Shown here one piece after another: positions 27,823 through 35,900 of a stretch of 64,000 nt of DNA (its first letter is position 1; the number at the start of each line of letters is the position of its first letter). A program made the position numbers and the translations under genes. The notes under the pieces were generated by a model that had not been told where the DNA came from, did not search any database, and saw only the letters and a program-made list of their open reading frames with translations. This DNA is from Dysgonomonas sp. UBA7710 (GTDB lineage Bacteria; Bacteroidota; Bacteroidia; Bacteroidales; Dysgonomonadaceae): contig NZ_DLFW01000002.1 of NCBI RefSeq assembly GCF_002482385.1, positions 217,365-281,364 of the forward strand, written 5' to 3'.

Positions 27823-30800
27823 TTAAAAATCAAACTTCAAATTAAAACCGACATAACGCATAGCTGGTGCATTGAGAGCTTCCTTTTCGTAATTATACCC
27901 GTTTTCATAAATACCGTCAGGATCAGCGTACTTAAATTCTTTCGCCCAGAAAAAAAGGTTTTGCCCTACCAAAGAAATATGCGCATTCTTGAGTCCGGTC
28001 TTGCTCAGGACAGAATTCGGTATCTTATATCCGACAGCTATTTCACGCAGTTTGAGGAATGTGAGATCCTGAATGTTCTGACTTCTTGTACTGCCGTTCC
28101 ACGGATGATACTGCTTGGTATAAGCTTCGTACGATACTTCTATATCATTTGGGGCAAAAACACGGTTGTCTTCCAGTATATTTCCATATGAATCATACTT
28201 CACCGATCCTGAAACGACTTTTACACCTTGTCCTATGTAGTTTGTTTTTCCGTTAACAACTTCATCGTATCTCCATTGGTTATCACTGCCGGGATGTGTT
28301 CCCGAGTTCCACATGGACTGTTCCAAACGGTTATAGGCCTTACCTCCCACACGCCCGTCAATAGAGAAGTCGAGAGTGAAGTTCTTGTAACTGATATGGT
28401 TGTTAAAACCCCAGACCCAGTCGGCACGTTCGAATCCTGCATTTGTCGGATATTTACTCAAGACCGGCATACCTCCGCTATGAATGATATTACCTTCGGG
28501 GTCCCTTTCCCAGTCATATACTTCGAACCAGTCCCAACGTTGTCCGGATTCAACCCATGGCCTGTCTGTCGAATAAGTATCATCAATCTTATGATAGAAA
28601 TAACGGTCGCGTCCCCAATTGGCTGTTGCGGTCCACTTCAGGTTTTTACTGTCGATCACGTCTCCCGATAGAGTTAATTCCCATCCCTTTTTCTCGCGTT
28701 CTTCACCGTAATTAATCAGTGTACTGTTAAAACCCGAAGCATAACTAAGGGTTGCGCTGCGTTGTATATCGTATTGTAATTGTCTGTAATAAGCCAGATC
28801 GAATTTCAACCGGTTTTTAAAGAAGTGGAGTATGGTACCTACTTCGAATGTTTTTTTAGTTTCGGGACGGAGAGCAACATCCCGTATGGTGGTAGGATAG
28901 TAAGCCGAGCTTTGTCCGTCCCACGTATTTTGGTTAATATTATACACTTTATTGATTGCATACACACTTGCCGGTTTCTTGCTTACAGTCCAGGAGCTTC
29001 TCAGTTTTAGAAAGCTGAACCATTCCGGCAATTTGATCAGTTCGGATAAAATTGCACTTCCTGAAACAGATGGGTAAAAATACGAGCGTTCGGACTCTTC
29101 CAATGTCGAAACCCAGTCATTCCGGCCTGTTACTTCGAGGAACAGAATACTTTTCCATGACATATCTATTTTTCCGTATAAGCTGTTTACCTGTTTTTTT
29201 TGTATAGAGCTGCTGGTTCCGGGAAGATCTTTGGATGACTTGAGCGAATAGAATCCCGGAACAATCAAACCGCCATTGGTATTGCTCGAAGCCCAGTCCT
29301 TGTGATAATAGTTTATACCTGTTCCTATAAGCCCTCCTACATTAAAATCCGCAAAAGTTTTATCGGCAAGCAGCATTCCGTCACCTGTTACACTATATCC
29401 TCTGTTGTTATTCACGCTATATGCTCCTTTCCAACTGTTCCGGACATCAAGGGGTGTTTTTGCTTCAAACTTCTCCGTATAGAAGTCAGACCCGATTCTG
29501 GCTGTAGCTTTTAACCAATCGGTAAATTGGTAGTTAGCTGTTAGTTGCCCGTTAGCTTTATTTTCCATTTCGGAGCGGACAACTTCATTGGCTAATAAAT
29601 ATGGATTGTTGTAGTCGGCATCGTAAAGCCAGTTTTGCTCTATATTTTCCTTGCCTTTCTTCCAGTAATTTTTGAATTCACGCAGGTCGAAATCTGTACC
29701 TGTCCATACGACTAGGTTATACATATACCCCTGACCGCTGTAGCCCGAACCTAAATATTGAGGAGTGTAGCTTCCGTTATAGGTGATGGACGCGTCTAAT
29801 GAAAACTTACCCGCTTTCATATCCCCGGCTACGGAATAGTTGAATTTATTTATCTTGTTACCGGGAAACTGGCCTTTATTATAGATGTGTGTGAATGAAG
29901 TTCTTACGCTTCCATTTTTTGCTTTGTAAGCGACATTTATATTATTATTGGTTATAAAAGATGTTTCGAGGAAGTTTTTGAAATTATCTTTCCCCTTCGA
30001 TACCAAGGGCATTTCTTCCCATTGATAAGTTTGCGGATTGTACTGGACAGCAGTTCTTCCTATATCCAGTTTGTCACCCCAGATGTATTCACTCTTTCCT
30101 TGCAGGTATTTACCTCCTGATCCGCTGCTATAAGAGGATTGTACCTCGGGAATAACCAAATATCCCAGATTAAACATGGTGTTGCTGTTTACATTGACAC
30201 TAAGCCCTTCTTTACTTCCTCTTTTAGTCGTTACCATAATAGCGCCGGAAGCTCCTTTTTCTCCATAGAGAGCCGATGCTGTCGCACCCTTCAAAACCGT
30301 TAATGATTCGATATCATCGGCGGATAATTCTCCCAGACCTGTATTTTCGAAAGGGATACCATCGATAACGATCAAAGGCTTCTCTCCGCGTAAAAGTATG
30401 GCCGGCGCCGAGTTGAATTCATTTTTGTTGAGTATGGTTACGCCAGCGATTTTTCCACTAAGAGAGGTCGCGATATTTGCTCCTTTTACCGCTGTCAATT
30501 CATCCCCTTTGATATTTTGCGCCGAATACCCAAGAGCTTTTTCCGAACGTTTGATTCCGAGAGCCGTAACCACGACATCATCAAGGATATTGTCCTGTTC
30601 TTCCAGAATGATATTCAAACCTATACCGGCTTTAATATCCTGTTTTACAAAGCCCATGAAGGAGATTTCCAATATGGCGTCGGCAGTTACTTTTAAGAAA
30701 AACGTTCCATCTGTATCGGCTATCGTTCCGTTTGTAGTCCCTTTTTCTTTAATGGATACCCCCGGCAGGGGTTCACCACTGGAATCCTTTATGGTTCCGG

Positions 30801-30984
30801 AGGCCGTAACCGGGTTTTGACGTACATCTTTCACTGAAGTCAGACCTGTCCCTTCGGCCGGTAGTACCGCGGAAGGCCATGCAGCCATAAAACCAGTGAT
30901 GAAGAATGTTAAACAAACTTTCATGAGTCTCACGGGAAGACACTTTTTTTGTCTTCCATTCTTTGTTTTGGTTTTTAATTTCAT
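27823..30984 (-). CDS. SusC/RagA-family TonB-dependent outer membrane transporter
   Basis: A 1053-residue TonB-linked porin. After a basic N-terminus and hydrophobic signal comes a carboxypeptidase-regulatory-like domain (about 60-135, GTIKDSSGEPLPGVSIKEKG). The plug follows with DDVVVTALGIKRSEKALGYS, LLRGEKPLIVIDGIP and VLKGATASALYGEKGASGAI. A long beta-barrel ends in MRYVGFNLKFDF with a terminal Phe. It imports an oligosaccharide or other nutrient using TonB energy. No glycoside hydrolase or regulator is encoded on this strand nearby. The only co-oriented enzyme is the phosphodiesterase. Confidence 0.95.
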   Translation of the reverse strand: MKLKTKTKNGRQKKCLPVRLMKVCLTFFITGFMAAWPSAVLPAEGTGLTSVKDVRQNPVTASGTIKDSSGEPLPGVSIKEKGTTNGTIADTDGTFFLKVTADAILEISFMGFVKQDIKAGIGLNIILEEQDNILDDVVVTALGIKRSEKALGYSAQNIKGDELTAVKGANIATSLSGKIAGVTILNKNEFNSAPAILLRGEKPLIVIDGIPFENTGLGELSADDIESLTVLKGATASALYGEKGASGAIMVTTKRGSKEGLSVNVNSNTMFNLGYLVIPEVQSSYSSGSGGKYLQGKSEYIWGDKLDIGRTAVQYNPQTYQWEEMPLVSKGKDNFKNFLETSFITNNNINVAYKAKNGSVRTSFTHIYNKGQFPGNKINKFNYSVAGDMKAGKFSLDASITYNGSYTPQYLGSGYSGQGYMYNLVVWTGTDFDLREFKNYWKKGKENIEQNWLYDADYNNPYLLANEVVRSEMENKANGQLTANYQFTDWLKATARIGSDFYTEKFEAKTPLDVRNSWKGAYSVNNNRGYSVTGDGMLLADKTFADFNVGGLIGTGINYYHKDWASSNTNGGLIVPGFYSLKSSKDLPGTSSSIQKKQVNSLYGKIDMSWKSILFLEVTGRNDWVSTLEESERSYFYPSVSGSAILSELIKLPEWFSFLKLRSSWTVSKKPASVYAINKVYNINQNTWDGQSSAYYPTTIRDVALRPETKKTFEVGTILHFFKNRLKFDLAYYRQLQYDIQRSATLSYASGFNSTLINYGEEREKKGWELTLSGDVIDSKNLKWTATANWGRDRYFYHKIDDTYSTDRPWVESGQRWDWFEVYDWERDPEGNIIHSGGMPVLSKYPTNAGFERADWVWGFNNHISYKNFTLDFSIDGRVGGKAYNRLEQSMWNSGTHPGSDNQWRYDEVVNGKTNYIGQGVKVVSGSVKYDSYGNILEDNRVFAPNDIEVSYEAYTKQYHPWNGSTRSQNIQDLTFLKLREIAVGYKIPNSVLSKTGLKNAHISLVGQNLFFWAKEFKYADPDGIYENGYNYEKEALNAPAMRYVGFNLKFDF

Positions 30985-31210
30985 GTGTTTAAATTTAAGA
31001 TTAACAATGGTTTGTATTAATTATAATAACTGGAACACTCAGTAACCTGAAATACAATAATGCGACAATACATGTTTTAAATTACTTAATGGAATAGAAA
31101 TGTAAATATATGGTAAAAAAGACCATAGTAAAATAGTGATTTATCACTGTTTTTACTAATTGGTAAATCATCTATAATCATCTAGTTATCACAATAAGGA
31201 TACGGGATAC
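30985..31210 (-). promoter_or_regulatory. susC upstream region with dyad symmetries
   Basis: About 225 bp before susC, very AT-rich. It holds TATGGT/ACCATA (31109-31127) and AGTGAT/ATCACT (31135-31148), either of which could be a regulator site. No TAnnTTTG box was found on the minus strand, so the promoter may be of another class or diverged. Confidence 0.3.
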
Positions 31211-31430
31211 CTATATTGCAATCTCTCCTGTGAAATAACTGAATAAAAAGAGGTCGATATGGAAGTTCTCTATTCGGAAGAACTGTTTTCTATCCAATTC
31301 TTCGATTTTCTTCATGACACTGTGCGGTATAGATTTGGGGACGAATTTAGAATGCTTCATTCTGGATTCGACAATTTTGAAGACCCCGATATTTGTGCTT
31401 TCGACTTTTATTACGGAGAAGTGTATTACT
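31211..31430 (-). pseudogene. tyrosine recombinase/integrase fragment
   Basis: Immediately after the nudix stop, and in the same frame, the minus strand stays open for about 72 codons to a TAG at 31211. The translation includes KFVPKSIPHSVMKKIEELD and FHIDLFLFSYFTGE. The second phrase closely resembles the start of the catalytic domain of Bacteroidetes phage-type integrases, where a DLFxFSYFTGG segment precedes the catalytic Arg region. No Arg-His-Arg-Tyr block follows, so it can only be a remnant. Identification rests on motif memory, not a search. Confidence 0.42.
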
Positions 31431-31994
31431 TCAAATCAAATGATTTTCAGCTATATATCTCCATAGCGGCGCAGCCTGGACAGACTGCTTGATACCATCC
31501 TTTTTTAATAACGATACAAGTTCATCTGCAGATAGCAAATGTACAGATATATCCTCGGTAGCTTCCAGATTCTGCTCCGAAATCTTTTCTACATCGGTAG
31601 CAAGAAAACAATGAGTCATATTGGTATGCGTTCCCGGATTGACTGATATTTCCATATATTTCGTCCAGTTACCCTTACCATATCCTGTTTCTTCAAGCAA
31701 CTCCCGTTGCGCAGAAACCTCAAAGGAAGGGTCATACTTTTCAGCTACTCCCGCGCATAATTCCATAGACGTGTATCCGAGTCCGTGCCTGTATTGGCGT
31801 ACAAGAATAAATTCCTTGTCCTTTGTGATGGCTATAATGTTTACCCAATCAGGGTAGTCGAGCAGGTAGTAATCGGGGATTTCATTTCCGTTCGGCAGTT
31901 GTATATGCTCGCGCCGGACTGTAAGCCAAGGTTCCTGAAAAAGATATTCACTATTTAATACTTTCCAGGCTTTGTCATCAGTTTTATTGTTCAT
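31431..31994 (-). CDS. nudix hydrolase (ADP-ribose pyrophosphatase-like)
   Basis: A 187-residue protein. The nudix box is present but its start is altered: AGVAEKYDPSFEVSAQ precedes a canonical RELLEETGY. The N-terminal VRREHIQLPNGNEIPDYYLLDYPDWVN fits the ADP-sugar diphosphatase branch, which hydrolyses ADP-ribose or nucleotide sugars. It is the last of a run of four minus-strand genes and starts 21 bp after the cupin gene. Its stop is directly followed by the integrase remnant. Confidence 0.85.
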   Translation of the reverse strand: MNNKTDDKAWKVLNSEYLFQEPWLTVRREHIQLPNGNEIPDYYLLDYPDWVNIIAITKDKEFILVRQYRHGLGYTSMELCAGVAEKYDPSFEVSAQRELLEETGYGKGNWTKYMEISVNPGTHTNMTHCFLATDVEKISEQNLEATEDISVHLLSADELVSLLKKDGIKQSVQAAPLWRYIAENHLI

Positions 31995-32015
31995 TATCGT
32001 AGTTTGTAGATTATC

Positions 32016-32351
32016 TTATATAAAATCTTTTCTCACGGGAGAAAATGCATCTATGACCGCACCTTTTTCCTGACAGATAAGTCCGTGTACTGCTCCCGAA
32101 GGCACATAAAAGCCGTCACCCTTCACCAGTTCCTGCTTTTTCCCATCTATGGTGACTTCAAATCTGCCACTTTCTATATATGATGATTGTACATGCGGAT
32201 GGCTATGCATATCGCCAATGCTTCCTTTTTCGAAAGATACTTTGACCAGCATCAGTTCGTCATTATATCCCAGTATTTGCCTGGTAACACCTTCACCTAC
32301 GGTTTCGGTGATTATATCTCTTTGAAGAATAAACTCTTTGCTTTCTTTCAT
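32016..32351 (-). CDS. cupin domain protein
   Basis: A 111-residue single-domain cupin. The metal-binding histidines are in HSHPHVQSSYIESGRFEV-like order (DMHSHPHVQSSYIESG), followed by VKGDGFYVPSGAVHGL, the second cupin motif. Such proteins bind a divalent metal and may be dioxygenases, isomerases or sensors, and the substrate is unknown. It lies between the nudix and cyclophilin genes, same strand. Confidence 0.8.
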   Translation of the reverse strand: MKESKEFILQRDIITETVGEGVTRQILGYNDELMLVKVSFEKGSIGDMHSHPHVQSSYIESGRFEVTIDGKKQELVKGDGFYVPSGAVHGLICQEKGAVIDAFSPVRKDFI

Positions 32352-32413
32352 GTTCAGGTAATCTCCAATGTTTAGCTATATGTTGAGTTGTTAAGCCAAC
32401 AAGGCCAACAGCT

Positions 32414-33232
32414 TTATTTTTCCAATACTATGACATTCATAAGGATACCTTTCAGAGGTTTATCCTTCTCATTTGTTTTCACATTTTGTATTTTGTCCAC
32501 TACATCCATACCTTCGATCACTTCACCAAAGACGGTATATGCATTATCCAGATGCGGCGCTCCTCCTCTGGTTTTATAATATTCGCGCTGCTCGTCGGTG
32601 TATACTGTTTCCGGTTTCCGGGCATTTGCCTGTTCTTCTGCTTCAGAGAGCATCTTACTTCTTAATTCTGTTATAGCAGAACGGTTTCCTTCCTTATACA
32701 GAGCCTTTATTGTATCCATGTTGGCAGACTGGATGCCATTATAAATACTTTGTTTCAGCCGTTCGAACCGTACTTTTTCCAGTTCGTTCAGTTTATTGTC
32801 GAAAGCAAGTTCCCCGGTGACGATATAAAACTGTGAAGCATCAGAAGCTTTTGTCGGGTTTTCGGCGTCACCCCAGCGGGCTGCGCCCAAGGCTCCCCGT
32901 TTATGATAATGTAGAGGAAATTTTATTTCGGAAGGGATAGTATCTCCCATTGTTTTATCTTCGGGGATGGTATCGCCATCGGCTATATTCCGGGTTTTGG
33001 GATCTCCTCCCTGAATCATAAAATCCTTTATTACCCGGTGAAATGTCAGGTCTTTATAGAAACCTTCCTCAGCCAGTTTAAGAAAATTATCACGATGTAC
33101 AGGAGTTTCATTGTACAGCTTGATTTTTATATTGCCATAGCTGGTCTGTAATAGTACCACTGGTTCTTTCGGTTTGTTACTGCACATAGTTATTGTTGAT
33201 AGGATTATAGGTATAAACCAAAGTTTTTTCAT
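32414..33232 (-). CDS. cyclophilin-type peptidyl-prolyl isomerase, lipoprotein
   Basis: A 272-residue exported isomerase with a lipoprotein signal (STITMC, Cys17). Cyclophilin motifs are VLLQTSYGNIKIKLY, TFHRVIKDFMIQGGDP, SQFYIVTGE and a late YTVFGEVIEGMDVVDKI. An insertion of about 60 charged residues (near 150-215) is usual in Bacteroidetes homologues. It assists folding in the periplasm or at the outer membrane. Confidence 0.92.
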   Translation of the reverse strand: MKKLWFIPIILSTITMCSNKPKEPVVLLQTSYGNIKIKLYNETPVHRDNFLKLAEEGFYKDLTFHRVIKDFMIQGGDPKTRNIADGDTIPEDKTMGDTIPSEIKFPLHYHKRGALGAARWGDAENPTKASDASQFYIVTGELAFDNKLNELEKVRFERLKQSIYNGIQSANMDTIKALYKEGNRSAITELRSKMLSEAEEQANARKPETVYTDEQREYYKTRGGAPHLDNAYTVFGEVIEGMDVVDKIQNVKTNEKDKPLKGILMNVIVLEK

Positions 33233-33269
33233 ATCGGTTTCTTTAAAGTAGATGCAAATGTACTCATTC

Positions 33270-33974
33270 TCAAAACAAGTTATAATAATATGTGCTCATC
33301 CTTTCCATGGATTTTGTCATATCAAAACCGGCCTCTTCCGCTTTCCTCTTCATATCCACTTCATTATCGAATACTTCAGCCTGTTTTGTCGCAAAATGGA
33401 ATATGACATATTTTATTTCAGTCTTAGAATACGATACTGTTTTTGCCAGCAGCATATTCTTATCAAAAGCAAAAAACGTGATGTTGGAAAGTACATTTTT
33501 AGCCTTGTTTGTTTCTTTGACTATATTTTTTATACCGCTTTCATCATCCAGAGTCCCGTATTCCATATCATCTATGGCATTTATAGAATAAGGATATATC
33601 AGCGGAATACGATAGCTATCCCTGAATCCGGCATAGGTAAAATATGTTTCGGGGATGATAGAATCCGCAGGCTGCATCGCTTTCAGGCTGTTCATATAAG
33701 GAGAATCACCGTAATACATTGTATATGCATCGGCAATAGATTCTATGGCCTGTTCTTTTATTTCGGGTACCTTCTCAACGACGGTATTAACCCCTTTATA
33801 TACCAGATATACTCCGCAGAAAACAGCAAGTATAAAGAAAAGAATAGCCAACAGGCAGCCCGTGTCACGGCTTTTTTTATTACTCCATTTTACGATGGCC
33901 CAGAATATAGCCACTATCATAAACAAACCTGACAAAAGAGTAATAACCAGAAGAATCAAACCTTTTATAACCAT
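33270..33974 (-). CDS. hypothetical membrane-anchored protein
   Basis: A 234-residue protein with two N-terminal hydrophobic helices (about residues 4-27 and 40-60) and a soluble C-terminal domain of about 170 residues without recognised motifs. It is the first gene of the four-gene minus-strand run ending in the nudix gene, with 37 bp to the cyclophilin gene. Function unknown. Confidence 0.65.
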   Translation of the reverse strand: MVIKGLILLVITLLSGLFMIVAIFWAIVKWSNKKSRDTGCLLAILFFILAVFCGVYLVYKGVNTVVEKVPEIKEQAIESIADAYTMYYGDSPYMNSLKAMQPADSIIPETYFTYAGFRDSYRIPLIYPYSINAIDDMEYGTLDDESGIKNIVKETNKAKNVLSNITFFAFDKNMLLAKTVSYSKTEIKYVIFHFATKQAEVFDNEVDMKRKAEEAGFDMTKSMERMSTYYYNLF

Positions 33975-34462
33975 AATTCATATTTTTTTTATTCGCATTT
34001 CAGGTATTCTTGAAAACAAAAATAGCTAAATATTATCAAATCAGCATATTTTGAACAAGGCAAATGGCTTTTCAGTTAACAGTCATCAGTTAACAGTTAA
34101 CACCTCGTATCTTGTTTACTTGTCTACCCGTATCTCTTATAGCTATCAACTTATTACTTAAAACTTACTACTTGTTAAAACCTGACAAATCTGACACTTT
34201 TCAGTTAACAGCTTTTACAGTTAACAGTCATTAGTTAACAATCCATAGCTTGTAAAAACTTCGCGCCTTTGCGTCTTTACGTGAAACAAAATAGAGTATC
34301 TTGTAACCCCTAACTGTTAAAAGGTAACACATATTTCAGCTTTTAGCTGATAGCTATCAGCCGTTAGCTTAGGCTATCGCATAAGTGACTTTACAGTCAA
34401 CAGTCATCAGTTAATAACTTGTATTTCGTATCTTGTTTACTCGTCTACTTGTATCTTAAAAA
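33975..34462. repeat. cluster of degenerate GTTAAC-type repeats with one arm of a 96-bp inverted duplicate
   Basis: Nearly 490 bp without a gene. GTTAAC and CAGTTAAC words recur at about 34074-34103, 34202-34240 and 34395-34420, mixed with phrases such as CTTGTTAAAACCTGACAAATCTG that also occur at 10.3 kb. Positions 34234-34329 are the reverse complement of 54493-54588 with two differences by eye. This segment includes the CGCCTTTGCGTCTTT core, a word I recall from intergenic DNA of many bacteria. Confidence 0.65.
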
Positions 34463-35191
34463 TCAATCCGTTCTTGATGTATATCCCGGCGGCAGAAACG
34501 GATAAAGATTCTTCGGCTTGGGTTTTTCTACCGGAGTGGCAGGCGGTTGCACAACAGGCGACTGTTCCTCCGCTTTATCCTGTTTGTCTACCTGCTCACT
34601 TTTCACTTTTCGTTCTTCACTTTCCGTTTTTCGTTCTTCACTTTTCACTTTTTTCTCCTCTTCCAACTCTTTATCCACGGCAGTCACTATCTCCGGATTG
34701 AGCGCGCCGCCCGAACGGAAACCGTTCTCCTTTAATATCATCAGTTGCCGTCTGGTTTCCCCGTCCTGTACCTCGATAACCAGCGGACGTTTCTCCCTGC
34801 TTTCCAACTGCTGCTGCTCTCTCCTTTTTTCTTCCTTCTCCAATACCATCTTTATAGCCCGCAGGCAGGGCGGGCAATATTTTTTCTTTACAATCCGCGA
34901 TTTTTCTGCCATTTCACCCGTCACCGGATGGACCATATAAATAATTTTCTCCTCTTTGGTTACATACCCTTCCAGTAATTGTTTCAGCCCGATGCGGGCA
35001 TTGGCTACCAGTGCTTCATCACGGCGGATAAATGCTTCTTCCACTGCTTCCTTAAATTCGGGTTTAGTCTTTTTCCATTCGTAGAAGGTTTGACGGCTTA
35101 TCTGCAATATTTTGCAGATTTCGGATACTCCGTGAAGGTCTTGCTCGATCATTTCTGCGATACGTTCGGCGGTTTTGTCGTTATATTTCAT
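34463..35191 (-). CDS. phage-type helix-turn-helix protein (phBC6A51 / small-terminase-like) with repeat-derived tail
   Basis: A protein of about 242 residues starting MKYNDKTAERIAEMIEQ. The longer frame to 35227 runs into a palindromic element and is not preferred. The N-terminal HTH (VSEICKILQISRQTFYEWKK, about 20-40) is the phBC6A51 type found in phage small terminases and insertion-element proteins. A charged linker follows with the pair CPPCLRA. The tail from about residue 175 is low complexity (EEKKVKSEERKTESEERK) and is encoded by a GAACGAAAAGTGAAAAGTG-type DNA repeat (34594-34654). No other phage gene is nearby, so it is an orphan. Confidence 0.68.
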   Translation of the reverse strand: MKYNDKTAERIAEMIEQDLHGVSEICKILQISRQTFYEWKKTKPEFKEAVEEAFIRRDEALVANARIGLKQLLEGYVTKEEKIIYMVHPVTGEMAEKSRIVKKKYCPPCLRAIKMVLEKEEKRREQQQLESREKRPLVIEVQDGETRRQLMILKENGFRSGGALNPEIVTAVDKELEEEKKVKSEERKTESEERKVKSEQVDKQDKAEEQSPVVQPPATPVEKPKPKNLYPFLPPGYTSRTD

Positions 35192-35228
35192 AATGTTAAA
35201 GGTTTTGGCCCCTCTCGTCCTCCACACA

Positions 35229-35379
35229 GGGCAGGGCTGTTAAGTTCTAATTTTTTATACCCTCTGTGTCATGTTGAACGGAGTGAAACATCTCGTTTCT
35301 CAGGGTCGGGATCCTTCGTTTCACTCAGGATGACAGCAGAAAATAACAGAACAAAGTAGAGAACTTAACAGCCCTGCCC
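35229..35379. mobile_element. MITE-like palindromic element, 151 bp
   Basis: It is bounded by 20-bp perfect inverted repeats (35229-35248 and 35360-35379, GGGCAGGGCTGTTAAGTTCT and its complement). Inside lies a second, imperfect dyad with TGTCATGTTGAACGGAGTG on one side and ACTCAGGATGACA on the other. This is the widespread bacterial TGTCAT...GGATCC repeat known from many phyla. It has no coding capacity and sits 38 bp before the start of the orphan HTH gene. Confidence 0.65.
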
Positions 35380-35600
35380 CACAGGGGAGCCTACAAAGAG
35401 GGTATTGTTTGTTAATATACCATTTAAAAAAGCTAATCTCTAACAGCTTTATACTATAGATAAACTTCCTCAAAAAAGATAAAATCTCGTGCGTTTGTCC
35501 TGATGTTTTGAAAGAATAAAATCCGAATAGCAGATTTTGTTTTTCATAGTTTATGCCAATCAGTTGTTGAAGTGATATTGTAGTATAAAATTGTTCTATT
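35380..35600. other. intergenic, one TATAGATAAA motif
   Basis: About 220 bp of AT-rich DNA. It contains a copy of the recurring motif (CTATAGATAAAC, 35454-35465) followed by an AAAAAAGATAAAA run. Nothing else recognised. Confidence 0.35.
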
Positions 35601-35830
35601 TTTATTGACTACGCTTCGTTTCGTCAGAATGTTCATTTTGGCATTGCCCAAAACGAACCAAAAGGCTAGCGCTTCGCTCCTCGGTGACCCAAAACGGATT
35701 GGGTGCCCCACCTGCGTCACTAATGCGCGAAGGCTGACGCACGGCGCTAAAGCATTTTTGATTACTTTTTTTGCTTAGGAAAAAAGTAATACAAGCAATC
35801 TTCGATTGCGCGTAGCTGAAAAAAACAAAC
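35601..35830. repeat. probable dispersed Bacteroidetes repeat upstream of pyrH
   Basis: GC content rises sharply over about 230 bp. Self-complementary phrases include GCGCTTCGCTCCTCGGTGACCC, and GCCCCACCTGCGTCACTAATGCGCGAAGG. A 101-codon minus-strand frame covers it, but its translation (FWVTEERSASLLVRFGQCQNEH) looks like a repeat-born artefact of a kind I recall from several Bacteroidetes genomes. Treated as repeat, not gene. Confidence 0.45.
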
Positions 35831-35873
35831 ATTAAAATATAACTACTGATTCGCATAATTTGGTAAATTGTGC

Positions 35874-35881
35874 TAGATTTG
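35874..35881 (+). promoter_or_regulatory. -7 box (TAGATTTG) for pyrH
   Basis: TAnnTTTG match 19 bp before the pyrH start codon. Confidence 0.5.
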
Positions 35882-35900
35882 CATATACAAAGAATAAAAT

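Noticed and set aside
28415..28445. tRNA-like GTTCGAATC word
   Set aside because: It lies inside susC coding sequence with no acceptor or anticodon stem around it. No tRNA or rRNA gene was found in the window.
31259..31492. 77-codon plus-strand frame
   Set aside because: It overlaps the nudix 3' end and lies antisense to a frame that matches an integrase fragment, which is the better explanation.
33252..33932. 226-codon plus-strand frame
   Set aside because: It is antisense to the membrane-anchored protein gene and has no start region or domain.
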